Origin: Desulfobacula sp964636495
Lineage (GTDB): Bacteria; Desulfobacterota; Desulfobacteria; Desulfobacterales; Desulfobacteraceae
Length of the DNA stretch: 64,000 nucleotides
Assembly (NCBI GenBank): GCA_964636495.1
Contig: CAZWSL010000002.1
Span: 114,239-178,238, forward strand
Direction: 5' to 3'
Position 1 is the stretch's first letter. Each line of letters starts with the position of its first letter. A program made the translations under genes and the position numbers. The notes beneath the pieces are model-generated. The model was given only the letters and a program-made list of their open reading frames with translations, was not told the DNA's origin and ran no database searches. Of the stretch, positions 1-8,655 are shown piece after piece.

Positions 1-703
1 AATAGAGAGCTATGAAGCTTATCAGCAGGCTTATTGCTGCAAAACTGAAGAGAACCTTGATAAACAGATTTTTAGCCCATCGGCTCGCTTTGCCGATGCT
101 GTATGAAAATTCCTCTCCCAGGCTGAGCAGTTCATGGTTAAGCTCTATCAGTCTGATTTTTAGTTTTTCAATCTTATGACCGGAGGTCTCTCCTGCTGAA
201 ATATATCTGTGCAGCTCTTTTCCCAATTCTCTGAGATCTGCCACTGCAGCATCTCCTCTCTGCCATATGCCTATCGCTTCTTTAAGGTGGCTGCTGCTGC
301 GGAATCTGTAAAACAGGTTGATTAAACCATCAATATCTTCAAGCGTATTGCCTCCCTCTTTAAATCCGGCATATGCTGCTTCCATGTCTGGATTGCGTTT
401 TTCAAGCGCCTCTCTGGCTTTATTATCGCCTAATGGCCTTTTCAGATATTTGAGAAATTTATGATAATATTCAGGTTCATGGGTGTGGGCATACTGCATA
501 AGGTTGAATGCTGCTCCGTTACAGCCTTTGGAATAGAGAGACTCACCTCCTGCATATCCTCTGAGGGATGACATGATATCAAGCCCGAACCAGCCCAGAA
601 CACACATTCCTATAATTGATGTCATTACTGCTGCTATTATGGCAATAAAGCGGGAGTTCATTTTTATCCCGTAACCACTTTTGCTGGATTTAAACGCTAT
701 CAT
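1..703 (-). CDS. Membrane sensor protein, N-terminal part (runs off the window)
   Basis: The minus frame is open from an ATG at 701-703 to the left edge, about 234 residues, with GGAG at 713-716 as a ribosome site. The protein starts with a short cytoplasmic tail, then a hydrophobic helix (about residues 18-40), a mostly helical extracytoplasmic stretch of about 160 residues, and a second hydrophobic helix (about 215-234) at the edge. This is the layout of a periplasmic-sensing receptor such as a histidine kinase, chemoreceptor or cyclase; the output domain lies outside the window, so the class cannot be named. It follows the 718-1458 gene directly: the TAG of that gene adjoins this ribosome site, so the two are translated together and probably work together. 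Confidence 0.7.
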   Translation of the reverse strand, partial: MIAFKSSKSGYGIKMNSRFIAIIAAVMTSIIGMCVLGWFGLDIMSSLRGYAGGESLYSKGCNGAAFNLMQYAHTHEPEYYHKFLKYLKRPLGDNKAREALEKRNPDMEAAYAGFKEGGNTLEDIDGLINLFYRFRSSSHLKEAIGIWQRGDAAVADLRELGKELHRYISAGETSGHKIEKLKIRLIELNHELLSLGEEFSYSIGKASRWAKNLFIKVLFSFAAISLLISFIALY

Positions 704-717
704 AATTTTTTGCTCCA

Positions 718-1458
718 CTATTCAAATATACGATCAGCTACAACAAAGCCCATGGTGGCTATTTTAAATTTATTTGCCTGAAACTCAAAGCGTTCAGCCA
801 GCTCTTTATCAATGGTTTCCCTTAGAAAAATAATAGTTGTAAAAAAAATAGTGGTATCAACGTAGCAGCCACCTATACCGAATACTGATTTTACCCCTTC
901 CTTTTCAACAAAATCCTGGGCCGCAATGATTTTCCTGCCCTGGCTATCAACCTCAGTGCCGGCATCCTTTACAAAGAATACGCCACTGATATTCTTGAAT
1001 ACCCTGGCAACCAGTTTTGTATCAGCTTTGTCAATCCAGTCAATTTCTGCCCCCAGCTGGGTCAGCAGTCGTGACATCATAGGTATTTTGTTCATAAAGG
1101 CAGATGATGTAAGAGGAATGCCGATATGACCCTTGGAGTTACGGCGGTCATTCCACTCTGTTTTTTTACCCCTGCTGCCCAGCAGGGAAAGAACAAGGGT
1201 ATCATTTGTCATCAATCCTCTGATATCAGCAGAGTCAGCCAGACTGTTTACAAATGCCTGGTTGCTGCCCGGCAGATTTCTAAAAGGAATAGTTGCAAAA
1301 AGTCTGGCAAGAATAATGGACTCCTCCAGCTCTTCATAGAGAGTAGACATATATTGCTGTGCAGCATCGGCAAGGCAGCTGCAAGTGCTGTGATAATCCT
1401 TTATTTTGCTCTGCAGATTGGTAAAATCCTGAATGGAAAATCTGTTTAAGTGTGCCAT
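718..1458 (-). CDS. Unrecognised 246-aa soluble protein upstream of a membrane sensor
   Basis: I do not recognise the family. The protein has no signal peptide or membrane helix. The N-terminal 60 residues are helical, followed by an alpha/beta region with runs such as IPLTSSAFMNKIPMMSRLL and, near the end, a hydrophobic strand (TTIFFTTIIFLRE). The pattern of a helical lead followed by strands is compatible with a GAF-like sensory module, but no diagnostic residues are visible. It is the first gene of a two-gene unit with the sensor at 1-703 (14 bases apart) and lies 49 bases downstream of the REC-GGDEF gene, all on the minus strand, which suggests a signalling role. The start ATG at 1456-1458 has AAAAGGAG just upstream. 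Confidence 0.6.
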   Translation of the reverse strand: MAHLNRFSIQDFTNLQSKIKDYHSTCSCLADAAQQYMSTLYEELEESIILARLFATIPFRNLPGSNQAFVNSLADSADIRGLMTNDTLVLSLLGSRGKKTEWNDRRNSKGHIGIPLTSSAFMNKIPMMSRLLTQLGAEIDWIDKADTKLVARVFKNISGVFFVKDAGTEVDSQGRKIIAAQDFVEKEGVKSVFGIGGCYVDTTIFFTTIIFLRETIDKELAERFEFQANKFKIATMGFVVADRIFE

Positions 1459-1507
1459 GGCTATACTCCTTTTTCTAAATATTTGGAAAATATGGGAATA
1501 TTATAAT

Positions 1508-2467
1508 TTATCCTGCTACTACCCGGTTACGGCCCTCTTTTTTAGCAGTGTATAAACGCTTATCTGCAGTTTGCAACAGCTGTTCAAGCACTTTATGCGG
1601 ATCTTCGATATGTGATTCAGCTGTTGCCACTCCAAAGCTGGCAGTAATCTTAAGCTCCTGATCATTATAGTATATGGGTGTCTCATCAACTGCCCTGCGG
1701 AGCCGCTCGGCATTTATTGCTGCTCCAGTCAAGTCTGTAACAGGAAGGATGACAATAAATTCCTCTCCCCCATAGCGGCATATCCAGTCAATATCCTGGC
1801 GTATCTGCTGCTGCAGTATCTTGACAAAAGCGTGCAGCACCTGGTCACCGCATTGGTGCCCATATGTATCATTAACTTTTTTAAAAAAATCTATATCGTT
1901 CAGTATCAGAGAGATGGGGATTTCATAACGCTGGCTCCGTTTTATCTCTTTAGGGAGACGTTCATTCAGATAGCTTCGGTTATAGCAGCCGGTAAGTGCA
2001 TCGGTGATGGACAGCTGTTTGATTTTTGTGTTGGCTTTTTCAAGCTGTGTTATTTTTTGCTCAAGCTCCCTGTTCTGCTGAAAGAGCCGGACAAAGATAC
2101 TTACTTTGCTTTTGAGAATATAGGGCTGCAGCGGTTTGAAAAGATAATCCACAGCACCGCTCTCATAACCTTTGAAAATATGCTTTTCCTCTTTGTTTAT
2201 TGCAGTGACAAAAATGATGGGTACATCACGGGTCCTTGCAGTGCCTCGCATCAGCTCTGCTGTTTCAAAACCATCCATGCCGGGCATCTGGACATCCATC
2301 AGTATGAGGGCAAAACTGTACTCAAGTAACCGCTCAAGCGCCTCACTGCCAGACCGGGCCTTGATGATGTTTAAATCAAAATCATCGAGCAGTTCCTCGA
2401 GGACCAGCAGGTTTTCCTCCCGGTCGTCGACAATCAATATACTGGTTTTTTTATTTTCTGTTTTCAT
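1508..2467 (-). CDS. Response regulator diguanylate cyclase (REC-GGDEF)
   Basis: The protein has an N-terminal receiver domain (about residues 8-125) with acidic pair D14/D15, phospho-acceptor D58 in LMDVQMPG, and a KP pair near 112. A short helical linker leads to a GGDEF domain (about 150-315) with DALTGCYNR, a metal-binding DIDFFKKVND and the active GGEEF at 233-237. It should make c-di-GMP from two GTP when phosphorylated. The inhibitory I-site (RxxD five residues before GGEEF) reads QDID, so product inhibition may be weak. Its partner kinase is not certain; the membrane sensor at the window edge is a candidate. A second REC-GGDEF protein at 41289 has an intact I-site. Confidence 0.93.
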   Translation of the reverse strand: MKTENKKTSILIVDDREENLLVLEELLDDFDLNIIKARSGSEALERLLEYSFALILMDVQMPGMDGFETAELMRGTARTRDVPIIFVTAINKEEKHIFKGYESGAVDYLFKPLQPYILKSKVSIFVRLFQQNRELEQKITQLEKANTKIKQLSITDALTGCYNRSYLNERLPKEIKRSQRYEIPISLILNDIDFFKKVNDTYGHQCGDQVLHAFVKILQQQIRQDIDWICRYGGEEFIVILPVTDLTGAAINAERLRRAVDETPIYYNDQELKITASFGVATAESHIEDPHKVLEQLLQTADKRLYTAKKEGRNRVVAG

Positions 2468-2908
2468 AATTCTTTACCGTCGAGGTTGGTGGCCTATGTG
2501 ATTTCAAGATGATTTCCAAATGCTTCAAGCGTTAAATAGTCGGCAAGCTGTCTGTGTCTCATTTTCCGGCCGGCATTGTTGATAGAATAAGTCATTAACA
2601 GAACAGAGCGTTTATCCACCACTATAAGTAATTTAATGATTTTTTTAATCTTCTGTCAATATGAAAATGTTTTTTTAAGAGGAGAATTTATTCCATTGCA
2701 ATTTAATTATCAATTCAAGAATTTACAAAACCTCCAATGAGAGTCCAGCCGGGAAAAGTAAAAACTGTTTCTTTGTCCACTCTTTTCATGGTAATATCCA
2801 TACAGTTTTGTCCTGTAAAATGGTGGTTAACATGCAGCAAATCTGGTGCAGGACGTAATTGTTGTGCTGCTGATACCAGAAGAGAGAAAGAGAGTTAAAA
2901 GAGTATCT
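2468..2908. other. Divergent intergenic region
   Basis: This region of 441 bases separates the minus-strand REC-GGDEF gene from the plus-strand cysteine desulfidase gene, so it must hold promoters for both. It is AT-rich with T- and A-runs around 2640-2700. A GG-N10-GC spacing at 2822-2835 is a poor match to a sigma-54 promoter. I see no terminator, riboswitch or gene. Confidence 0.5.
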
Positions 2909-4189
2909 ATGGAAAATAATAATAAACAATATAATGCTTATATTGATATTCTGAGGGAAGAACTTGTTCCTGCTATGGGGTGTACTGAACCGATTGCCGT
3001 TGCCTATGCAGCAGCAAAAGCAAGGGAGATTCTCGGTAGTCAGCCTGAGCGTGTCGTGATTGAAGCCAGTGACAATATTATTAAAAATGTTAAGAGTGTT
3101 GTTGTCCCGAACAGTGGTAACCTCAGAGGTATAAAGGCTTCAGCAGCAGCGGGAATTGTTGCAGGGGATGCTGATAAGGTTCTTGAGGTGTTGTCGTCTG
3201 TGAATGATGAAGAGAAAAAGGCTATCAGGTTTTTTCTTGAAAACCGGGATATAAAACTGTGCGAGTCAGAAAGTGATTTAAAATTTGATCTGGTTGTCAC
3301 GGTTTTCAGCAGTCAATCAAACGTTTCTGTTCAGATTTCCCATTTTCATACCAATATTGTTTTAATTACTAAAAATGATAACATTGTTTATCAAAACCAG
3401 GAGTGTGACACGGTCAATACTTCAAATCTCACAGATCGATCACTGTTAAATGTAAAAGACATTGCAGCGTTTGCCGAGGCTGTTAAAATTTCTGAGGTTG
3501 AAAAAACTCTGCAGCGTCAAATTGATTTTAATCTGAAGATTGCAAGGGAAGGTATTAAAGGTGAGTGGGGTGCAAATATAGGATCGGTTCTTCTGAACAC
3601 CTGGGGTGACGATATAAAGATAAGAGCAAGGGCAATGGCTGCTGCCGGATCAGATGCCAGGATGAGTGGATGCGAGCTTCCGGTTATAATTGTTTCCGGG
3701 AGCGGTAATCAGGGAATTGCAGCCTCTGTCCCCGTTATTGAATATGCCAGCGAACTTGATGTTTCAAAAGAGGTGTTGTTCAGGGCACTGATTGTATCCA
3801 ATCTTGTTACTATTCACCAGAAAACCGGAATTGGAAGATTATCTGCATACTGCGGTGCAGTCAGTGCAGGTGTTGGTGCCGGCGCCGGAATAGCATGGCT
3901 GCATGGCGGAAGATATACTGAAATAGCCCACACAATAGTAAATGCCCTTGCCATAGTATCAGGGATAGTATGTGATGGCGCAAAACCTTCATGTGCAGGG
4001 AAAATAGCTTCTTCTGTTGATGCAGCAATTGTGGGATTTCATATGTACCGCCAGGGACAGCAGTTTTACGGCGGAGATGGAATTGTGAAAAAAGGTGTTG
4101 AAAATACCATTGCCAATATTGGCAGACTGGGGCGTAATGGAATGCGCGAAACAGATAAAGAGATCATTCGGATGATGCTGGAGGAGTAG
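2909..4189 (+). CDS. cyuA: L-cysteine desulfidase family protein (CyuA/YhaM, UPF0597)
   Basis: Family members break L-cysteine into pyruvate, ammonia and sulfide using an iron-sulfur cluster related to that of L-serine dehydratase. Visible hallmarks are the N-terminal MGCTEPIAVAYAAAKA, which holds the first conserved cysteine, the central SGSGNQGIAAS glycine-rich segment, and the C-terminal VCDGAKPSCAGK with the other cysteines. At 426 residues it matches the usual 430-440. I start at the ATG at 2909; the frame is open to 2846 but that extra 21-residue stretch is basic and unlike the family. The small gene at 4213 follows after 23 bases and may be co-transcribed. In a sulfidogenic anaerobe the role would be cysteine use or detoxification. 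Confidence 0.9.
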   Translation: MENNNKQYNAYIDILREELVPAMGCTEPIAVAYAAAKAREILGSQPERVVIEASDNIIKNVKSVVVPNSGNLRGIKASAAAGIVAGDADKVLEVLSSVNDEEKKAIRFFLENRDIKLCESESDLKFDLVVTVFSSQSNVSVQISHFHTNIVLITKNDNIVYQNQECDTVNTSNLTDRSLLNVKDIAAFAEAVKISEVEKTLQRQIDFNLKIAREGIKGEWGANIGSVLLNTWGDDIKIRARAMAAAGSDARMSGCELPVIIVSGSGNQGIAASVPVIEYASELDVSKEVLFRALIVSNLVTIHQKTGIGRLSAYCGAVSAGVGAGAGIAWLHGGRYTEIAHTIVNALAIVSGIVCDGAKPSCAGKIASSVDAAIVGFHMYRQGQQFYGGDGIVKKGVENTIANIGRLGRNGMRETDKEIIRMMLEE

Positions 4190-4212
4190 CAGGGGAGAAG
4201 GGAGAAGAACAG

Positions 4213-4425
4213 ATGAATCAAGATGTAACCGTTTTTAAAGCATATCCTTTTAAAAAAGGACAGAAGATCCGTATTGAAGGATCCGGCAGGTCTGGGGATT
4301 GGGAGGTGTTAGACTGCAGTGAATCAAAGGTTACCCTGCAATGTCCCATCTCAAAAAAAGAGTATGAATGGACAAGATTCTGTTACCATATTGAGGAAAA
4401 AAATATGAAATGGCCTTGTGACTGA
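4213..4425 (+). CDS. Small hypothetical protein (70 aa)
   Basis: The ATG is preceded by a purine-rich GGGAGAAG ribosome site, and the gene sits between cyuA and the reductase gene on the same strand. The protein is soluble and probably all-beta: alternating strands around KKGQKIRIEG, WEVLDCSESKVTLQCP and KEYEWTRFCYHIEE suggest a small barrel. Three cysteines are present. I do not recognise the family, and the function is unknown. Confidence 0.65.
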   Translation: MNQDVTVFKAYPFKKGQKIRIEGSGRSGDWEVLDCSESKVTLQCPISKKEYEWTRFCYHIEEKNMKWPCD

Positions 4426-4447
4426 TAATTAATAAAGGAGTTCAGAT

Positions 4448-4987
4448 GTGAAAGTTATTCTTTTAATGGCTGTTACGGCTGATGGTATGATTGCAAGGTG
4501 TGCAGACCATGTAATAGACTGGACAGGTAAAGCAGACAAAAAATATTTTGTTCATGTGACAAAAAAGGCCGGTGCCATGATCATGGGGTCTAAAACATTT
4601 GATATGATAGGCTCTGTACTGTCCGGACGTAAGAATATCGTTATGACCAGAGATAAAACAAGAAAAAGCAGCCATAAAAATTTAATTTTTACAGACCGTC
4701 TTCCTGAGTTAATATTAAAAGATCTACACTCTCATGGTTATCAGTCTGCAGTGGTTATTGGAGGGTCAATTATCAACACACTCTTTTTAAGGGAGAATCT
4801 GATAGATGAAATCCACCTTACAATCGTACCAAAACTTTTTGGGACAGGCATTGCATTATTTAATAAATCTTTGAATACTCAATTGGAACTAATAGAGTCT
4901 CAAGAGCTGGAAAAAGGCCATATACTGCTTAAATACAAAGTGGATAATCATACGGGAACACGTGCAGCTAAAAGCCGGAGAACTTGA
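4448..4987 (+). CDS. Dihydrofolate reductase-like (RibD C-terminal type) reductase
   Basis: The protein has the DHFR/RibD reductase fold: MKVILLMAVTADGMIA at the start (the substrate and NADPH entry strand), a GAMIMGSKTFDMI segment near residue 48, SGRKNIVMTR, and the NADPH-binding VVIGGSIINTLFL near residue 105, then IDEIHLTIVPKLFGTG. This matches stand-alone YwjB/YyaP-like DHFR-family proteins whose true substrates are mostly unknown. The start is GTG at 4448, seven bases after GGAG at 4437-4440; the ATG overlapping it is out of frame and stops at once. The last 15 residues (TGTRAAKSRRT) form a basic tail beyond the fold. Confidence 0.8.
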   Translation: MKVILLMAVTADGMIARCADHVIDWTGKADKKYFVHVTKKAGAMIMGSKTFDMIGSVLSGRKNIVMTRDKTRKSSHKNLIFTDRLPELILKDLHSHGYQSAVVIGGSIINTLFLRENLIDEIHLTIVPKLFGTGIALFNKSLNTQLELIESQELEKGHILLKYKVDNHTGTRAAKSRRT

Positions 4988-5048
4988 CAATATTGAAAAT
5001 AGAAATAGATTTGAGTGATGATATAAATTTACAGAAAGAGTCTTTTAC

Positions 5049-5150
5049 ATGGTAAAGAAAAAAAAGAGAAAAAATATAGTTATCCGGTTTTTTGAGTGGC
5101 TTGAAAAGAGTAATCAAAAAGCAGTGAAAAGCGGTTTGTGCGGAGGATGA
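5049..5150 (+). CDS. Possible 33-aa small protein
   Basis: An ATG-started frame encodes a very basic N-terminus (MVKKKKRKN), an aromatic helix (IVIRFFEWLEKSNQKAVKS) and a GLCGG end, stopping with TGA at 5148-5150. It lies in the 227-base space between two plus-strand genes. The amphipathic helix plus a terminal cysteine-glycine motif looks non-random, but the ribosome site is weak (AGAAAGAG about 10 bases upstream), so this is only a candidate. Confidence 0.35.
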   Translation: MVKKKKRKNIVIRFFEWLEKSNQKAVKSGLCGG

Positions 5151-5214
5151 GTCCCCATAAAGAAAAGATAAACTGCCTGTATGGCAGATAAAAATTGAAA
5201 AGAGGTTGTCATAT

Positions 5215-5643
5215 ATGGGTGATGCAAAAATAAAAGGGCTGTTACAGAAAATCAATTTTATTGCAACAGATATGGAAATGCAAAAACAGATTCTATTTTC
5301 CATGCCTTCAGAAAATAAAGAAGATATAGAGCAGATGGTGGTTAAGATAGCTGCTCTCAAAAAACAGATTATGGATTTAAGAGAGGAAATCAAGGCTATA
5401 GATAAAAGTGAATATGACAAAATCATTGCAATTGAAAACGGAACAAAAAAATTCCAGGAAATGTCTAATAATAAAAAATTTGTCAATGTTACGACTTTAA
5501 ATGAGTCAGGTGAGTGTTTTATAACATTGAATGACGGGACCCGTATAGATTGCCTTGTTACAGCACAGGATGAAAATGATAATGTTACGATTTTAACTAT
5601 TGATGGTGAGGCAAAAGAGTATCCCAACGGCATTATAAAGTAA
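5215..5643 (+). CDS. Hypothetical coiled-coil protein (142 aa)
   Basis: I choose the ATG at 5215 because AGAGG at 5201-5205 is well spaced for it; a TTG at 5206 in the same frame touches the ribosome site and is less likely. Residues 1-85 are strongly helical and charged with coiled-coil character (KIAALKKQIMDLREEIKAI). Residues 90-142 look like short beta strands (ECFITLNDGTRIDCLVTAQ, NVTILTIDGEAKEYP). No membrane segment or known motif is seen. The gene is convergent with the phosphodiesterase gene at 5692. Function unknown. Confidence 0.65.
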   Translation: MGDAKIKGLLQKINFIATDMEMQKQILFSMPSENKEDIEQMVVKIAALKKQIMDLREEIKAIDKSEYDKIIAIENGTKKFQEMSNNKKFVNVTTLNESGECFITLNDGTRIDCLVTAQDENDNVTILTIDGEAKEYPNGIIK

Positions 5644-5644
5644 A

Positions 5645-5666
5645 AAAACAGCAGCTGTTACTTTTA
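5645..5666. terminator. Weak bidirectional terminator candidate
   Basis: Between convergent genes, AACAG (5647-5651) pairs with CTGTT (5655-5659), flanked by an A-run on the left and TTTT (5662-5665) on the right. The stem is only five pairs, so it would be weak. Confidence 0.35.
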
Positions 5667-5691
5667 TATCTAAACATTTTATTTTTTCAGA

Positions 5692-8328
5692 TTAAATATC
5701 CATATCCATCTGTAACGGATTGAGGTGTTGGTCTGCATACTCTTTAAACACCCCGTTATTGACAAAGAAATCGTAGATATCTCCATCAATGTGATTGTCA
5801 TTTTTCATGAATTTCATAATTTTTACTGCCTGGGATATTTTCATTGGATCCCTGTATGGCCTGTCCTTTGCGGTCAGAGCCTCAAAAATATCTGCAATTG
5901 CAAGTATCCGGGACTGAAGAGCGAGATCTTTTTTTGATAAATGATTTGGATATCCTGTACCATCAAGCTTTTCATGATGCGATGATGCAAATTCAGCCAC
6001 ACGGGAAAGCTGTTCTGGAAAAGGCAGTACTTCGGTAATTTTCTGGGTGGCCAGAGCATGGTTTTCAACAACCTGGCGCTCATCATCTGTTAAGGTGCCT
6101 TTTAGAATACAGAGGTTCTTAATCTCATTATCAGTAAGATAAGGAAAGGTTTTATTATTAAATTGATAGCTTTTCCGGGCAATTGCCTTTATCCGGTATA
6201 TTTTTTTTTCAGTCATGATATTATCGGGGTGATTACATGATTTTATAAAAGCCAGCTCATTTTTTAACGTATCAATCTGATTTTTCAAGTTATTTTTCAA
6301 TGTTTTGATATGGAATCCTGCATGATTGTCAGATTTGGCAAAAGCGTTTTTTTTGTTTGTAAACTCCATCTGCATCAAAGATTCAATCAGATGGAATCGT
6401 ATTTCAATAATGTTGATTCTATCAATCAGTTTTTCAAGCCTGGTTCCTTTATCGATAATATGCTGTGGCGTTACAATTTTACCAATATCATGCATCCAGG
6501 CTGCAATTCTGAGTTCTTCCAACTCTTCTGCTGTGAAAAAAACATTTTTAAACTGTCCGCTGTTATTTTGATTGATACTGTTTGCTATAAGCATGCTTAG
6601 ATCCACAACACGTTTTATATGTCCACCTGTATAGGGTGATTTTTCATCTATTGCAGCAGCCATGCTTTTCAGAAACGCAGAGATCAGTTCCTTAAGACTG
6701 CGTATCAGTTGTGCTGTTGTTAGAGCTACTGCAATCTGGGAGGCAATGACTGATAAAAGTTCTTCGTCTTTTTTATTATAATACCCATCTTTTTTATTTA
6801 TAACCTGGACAACGCCTATGATAACCCCGTCACGATTGATAATCGGGGCACAGAGTACTGTTTTTGTCCTGAATCCGGTTTTCCTGTCAACTTTGTCAGA
6901 AAAACGGGCATCTTTATAAGCGTCTTTTATATTGAGAATCTCTCCTGTTGTGGCAACATGTCCTGCAAGTCCCTGGCTGACCGGAAAGCGGATTTCTTTT
7001 ATTTCAGATTGTTCAGCAACCCTGGCCCACAGTTCCTTGGATTGAGTATCCAGAAGAAAAAGAGAACTTCTCTCTGCATGAAAAACAGTGGTGATTTTGT
7101 TGACAATTATCTCAAAAAGAGAATCAAGATCATTTGTCTGTGCAACAGAATTGCTGATATCATAAAATACGGCACGCTGCTCCTGATCTTCTACAATTTT
7201 CTGGCACAGATAAAAATTTTCCACTGCAATGGCAGTCTGATAAGCAAATGCTTTTAAAAGAGTTTCATCTTTATCCTGAAAATCTCCCCCTTTTTTATTG
7301 ATCAGCTGGATGACACCAATTGTTTCCCCTTGTAAATTTTTAAGTGGTCCGCATAATATATTCCTGGTTTTATAACCCAAAACCGTATCCATGGAAGAAT
7401 CAAACCTGTCATCATCATATGCATTTTTGATATTGATGATTTTATTATGGACGGCAACCCATCCTGCAACACCTTTGTCCATAGGTGTTCTGATCTCCCT
7501 GTTTTCCACTCCTATGGCCACCTTTGCCCACAATCCATTTGAAAAAGGGTCAAGGAGAAAAAGTGTAGCCCGCTCGCAATTCATTGCTTTGCTTGCCGTT
7601 GTTACTATTCTGTTAATCAAACCGTTAATTCCGGAGTGCAGTGCAGAAATGTCAGTCATATCCATTATGTCAGACATATATTTTAACGCTTTTTCTGTCT
7701 GGCGGGTTTTATTAAAACTGTCCTGAAAACGGATATTTGTCTCTTTCAGTTTCAGTGTTATCATATTGAGAAAATTTCTGGTAAGACCCGGGCAGATGAT
7801 AAAATAATCTTCAAGATTGTCGTAATGTATTTTCAGCATCTGACAGTCTGTCAGTGTTTCCACAGTAGCAAGCCTCTCTCTTGAGGCAAAATAACTCATC
7901 TCTCCGACACTGTCGCCTGGTTTTATGATTGAAAGAGGGATTTTTTCATCATAATCTCCCTTTCTATATACAAGAGCTTCACCATGGGCCATCACATAAA
8001 AATAATCCCCGTGATCCCCCTCAAAAAAAAGGGTGGTGCGAGCCTTCAGACTGATCTCCTCAGCTCCTTTGGCAATAATTTTCAGTTCGGTTGTTGTAAG
8101 AGAAGAAAACAGACTGCATAATCGAAGTCTGTCAATCCTCTGGGCAGATACTGCTGCCTTGTAATCTTTTTTAGAAACCATTCCCTCTTCAAGCAGTATA
8201 TCTCCTATGCGCTTCAGCTGTTTATTATCTTTGGTTTTTTCCTGTATTTCAAGACACTTGAGAATATCTTCTTGATTGCATTTAATATATTGACACAGTT
8301 TTTTAATTTTACTATCAGGGATATCCAT
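5692..8328 (-). CDS. cNMP-binding / GAF / GAF / HD-GYP cyclic-di-GMP phosphodiesterase
   Basis: Domains in order: a 24-residue MshEN-like half motif (40-63: R40, G42, L45, G49, Q63), a cyclic-nucleotide-binding domain (about 70-190) with the phosphate-pocket residues GEMS (142-145) and RLAT (152-155), two GAF domains (about 240-385 and 400-550), and an HD-GYP domain (about 560-860) with HDIGK at 613-617 and HHEKLDGTGYP at 784-794. The catalytic HD and GYP motifs are intact, so it should hydrolyse c-di-GMP. About 100 extra helical residues lie between the HD and HHE motifs, as in a known HD-GYP subclass with a DK.T.LEK segment. An in-frame GTG precedes the chosen ATG by one codon. The protein could link cAMP to c-di-GMP breakdown; ligands are inferred. 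Confidence 0.92.
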   Translation of the reverse strand: MDIPDSKIKKLCQYIKCNQEDILKCLEIQEKTKDNKQLKRIGDILLEEGMVSKKDYKAAVSAQRIDRLRLCSLFSSLTTTELKIIAKGAEEISLKARTTLFFEGDHGDYFYVMAHGEALVYRKGDYDEKIPLSIIKPGDSVGEMSYFASRERLATVETLTDCQMLKIHYDNLEDYFIICPGLTRNFLNMITLKLKETNIRFQDSFNKTRQTEKALKYMSDIMDMTDISALHSGINGLINRIVTTASKAMNCERATLFLLDPFSNGLWAKVAIGVENREIRTPMDKGVAGWVAVHNKIINIKNAYDDDRFDSSMDTVLGYKTRNILCGPLKNLQGETIGVIQLINKKGGDFQDKDETLLKAFAYQTAIAVENFYLCQKIVEDQEQRAVFYDISNSVAQTNDLDSLFEIIVNKITTVFHAERSSLFLLDTQSKELWARVAEQSEIKEIRFPVSQGLAGHVATTGEILNIKDAYKDARFSDKVDRKTGFRTKTVLCAPIINRDGVIIGVVQVINKKDGYYNKKDEELLSVIASQIAVALTTAQLIRSLKELISAFLKSMAAAIDEKSPYTGGHIKRVVDLSMLIANSINQNNSGQFKNVFFTAEELEELRIAAWMHDIGKIVTPQHIIDKGTRLEKLIDRINIIEIRFHLIESLMQMEFTNKKNAFAKSDNHAGFHIKTLKNNLKNQIDTLKNELAFIKSCNHPDNIMTEKKIYRIKAIARKSYQFNNKTFPYLTDNEIKNLCILKGTLTDDERQVVENHALATQKITEVLPFPEQLSRVAEFASSHHEKLDGTGYPNHLSKKDLALQSRILAIADIFEALTAKDRPYRDPMKISQAVKIMKFMKNDNHIDGDIYDFFVNNGVFKEYADQHLNPLQMDMDI

Positions 8329-8331
8329 CAC

Positions 8332-8655
8332 AAAAATCCATTAAAATATTATTTGCTGAAAAAGTCATATATTTTAAATTACAATGATAATATATACTTC
8401 TGTGGGCTGTTAGACAACGTTAAATTACCTTATTCTTCTATTTGGATACTCAATTTCATATCCAGGTTTTGAAAAAAGCTTAAGTCTAAAGCTGGGTTTA
8501 TCTCTCCGGTTGAATTCAGTATATGTTTTAAAATACGGGAATGGTACCATTTAACAGCCTGTTCACCCCTGTTCCAAAAACTAAAATATTGACAATTAAA
8601 ACGCAAGAGAATAATTATATATAAAGCATTTCAACATAAATATCTGGAGAAAACC
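8332..8655. other. Divergent intergenic region
   Basis: This region of 324 AT-rich bases lies between the minus-strand phosphodiesterase gene and the AsmA gene. It holds the plus-strand promoter described at 8589-8617. No clear promoter for the minus-strand gene and no other element was recognised. Confidence 0.5.
8589..8617 (+). promoter_or_regulatory. Sigma-70 type promoter for the AsmA operon
   Basis: TTGACA at 8589-8594 and TAATTA at 8612-8617 are separated by exactly 17 bases. They lie 38 bases before the GTG start of the AsmA gene, whose ribosome site GGAG is at 8646-8649. Confidence 0.6.

Noticed and set aside
2822..2835. GG-N10-GC spacing before cyuA as a sigma-54 promoter
   Set aside because: Only the GG/GC and TGCA parts match; the -24 TGGCA element reads TGGTG, so it may be chance.
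5172..5197. CRISPR-like hairpin (AAACTGCCTGTATGGCAGAT resembles a type I-F repeat stem)
   Set aside because: It occurs once, with no spacer-repeat periodicity and no cas genes nearby.
4968..5633. 221-codon minus-strand open frame
   Set aside because: It lies over the plus-strand coiled-coil gene and the space before it, is rich in Ser/Ile/Phe as expected for the complement of a Lys/Glu-rich gene, and has no ribosome site.
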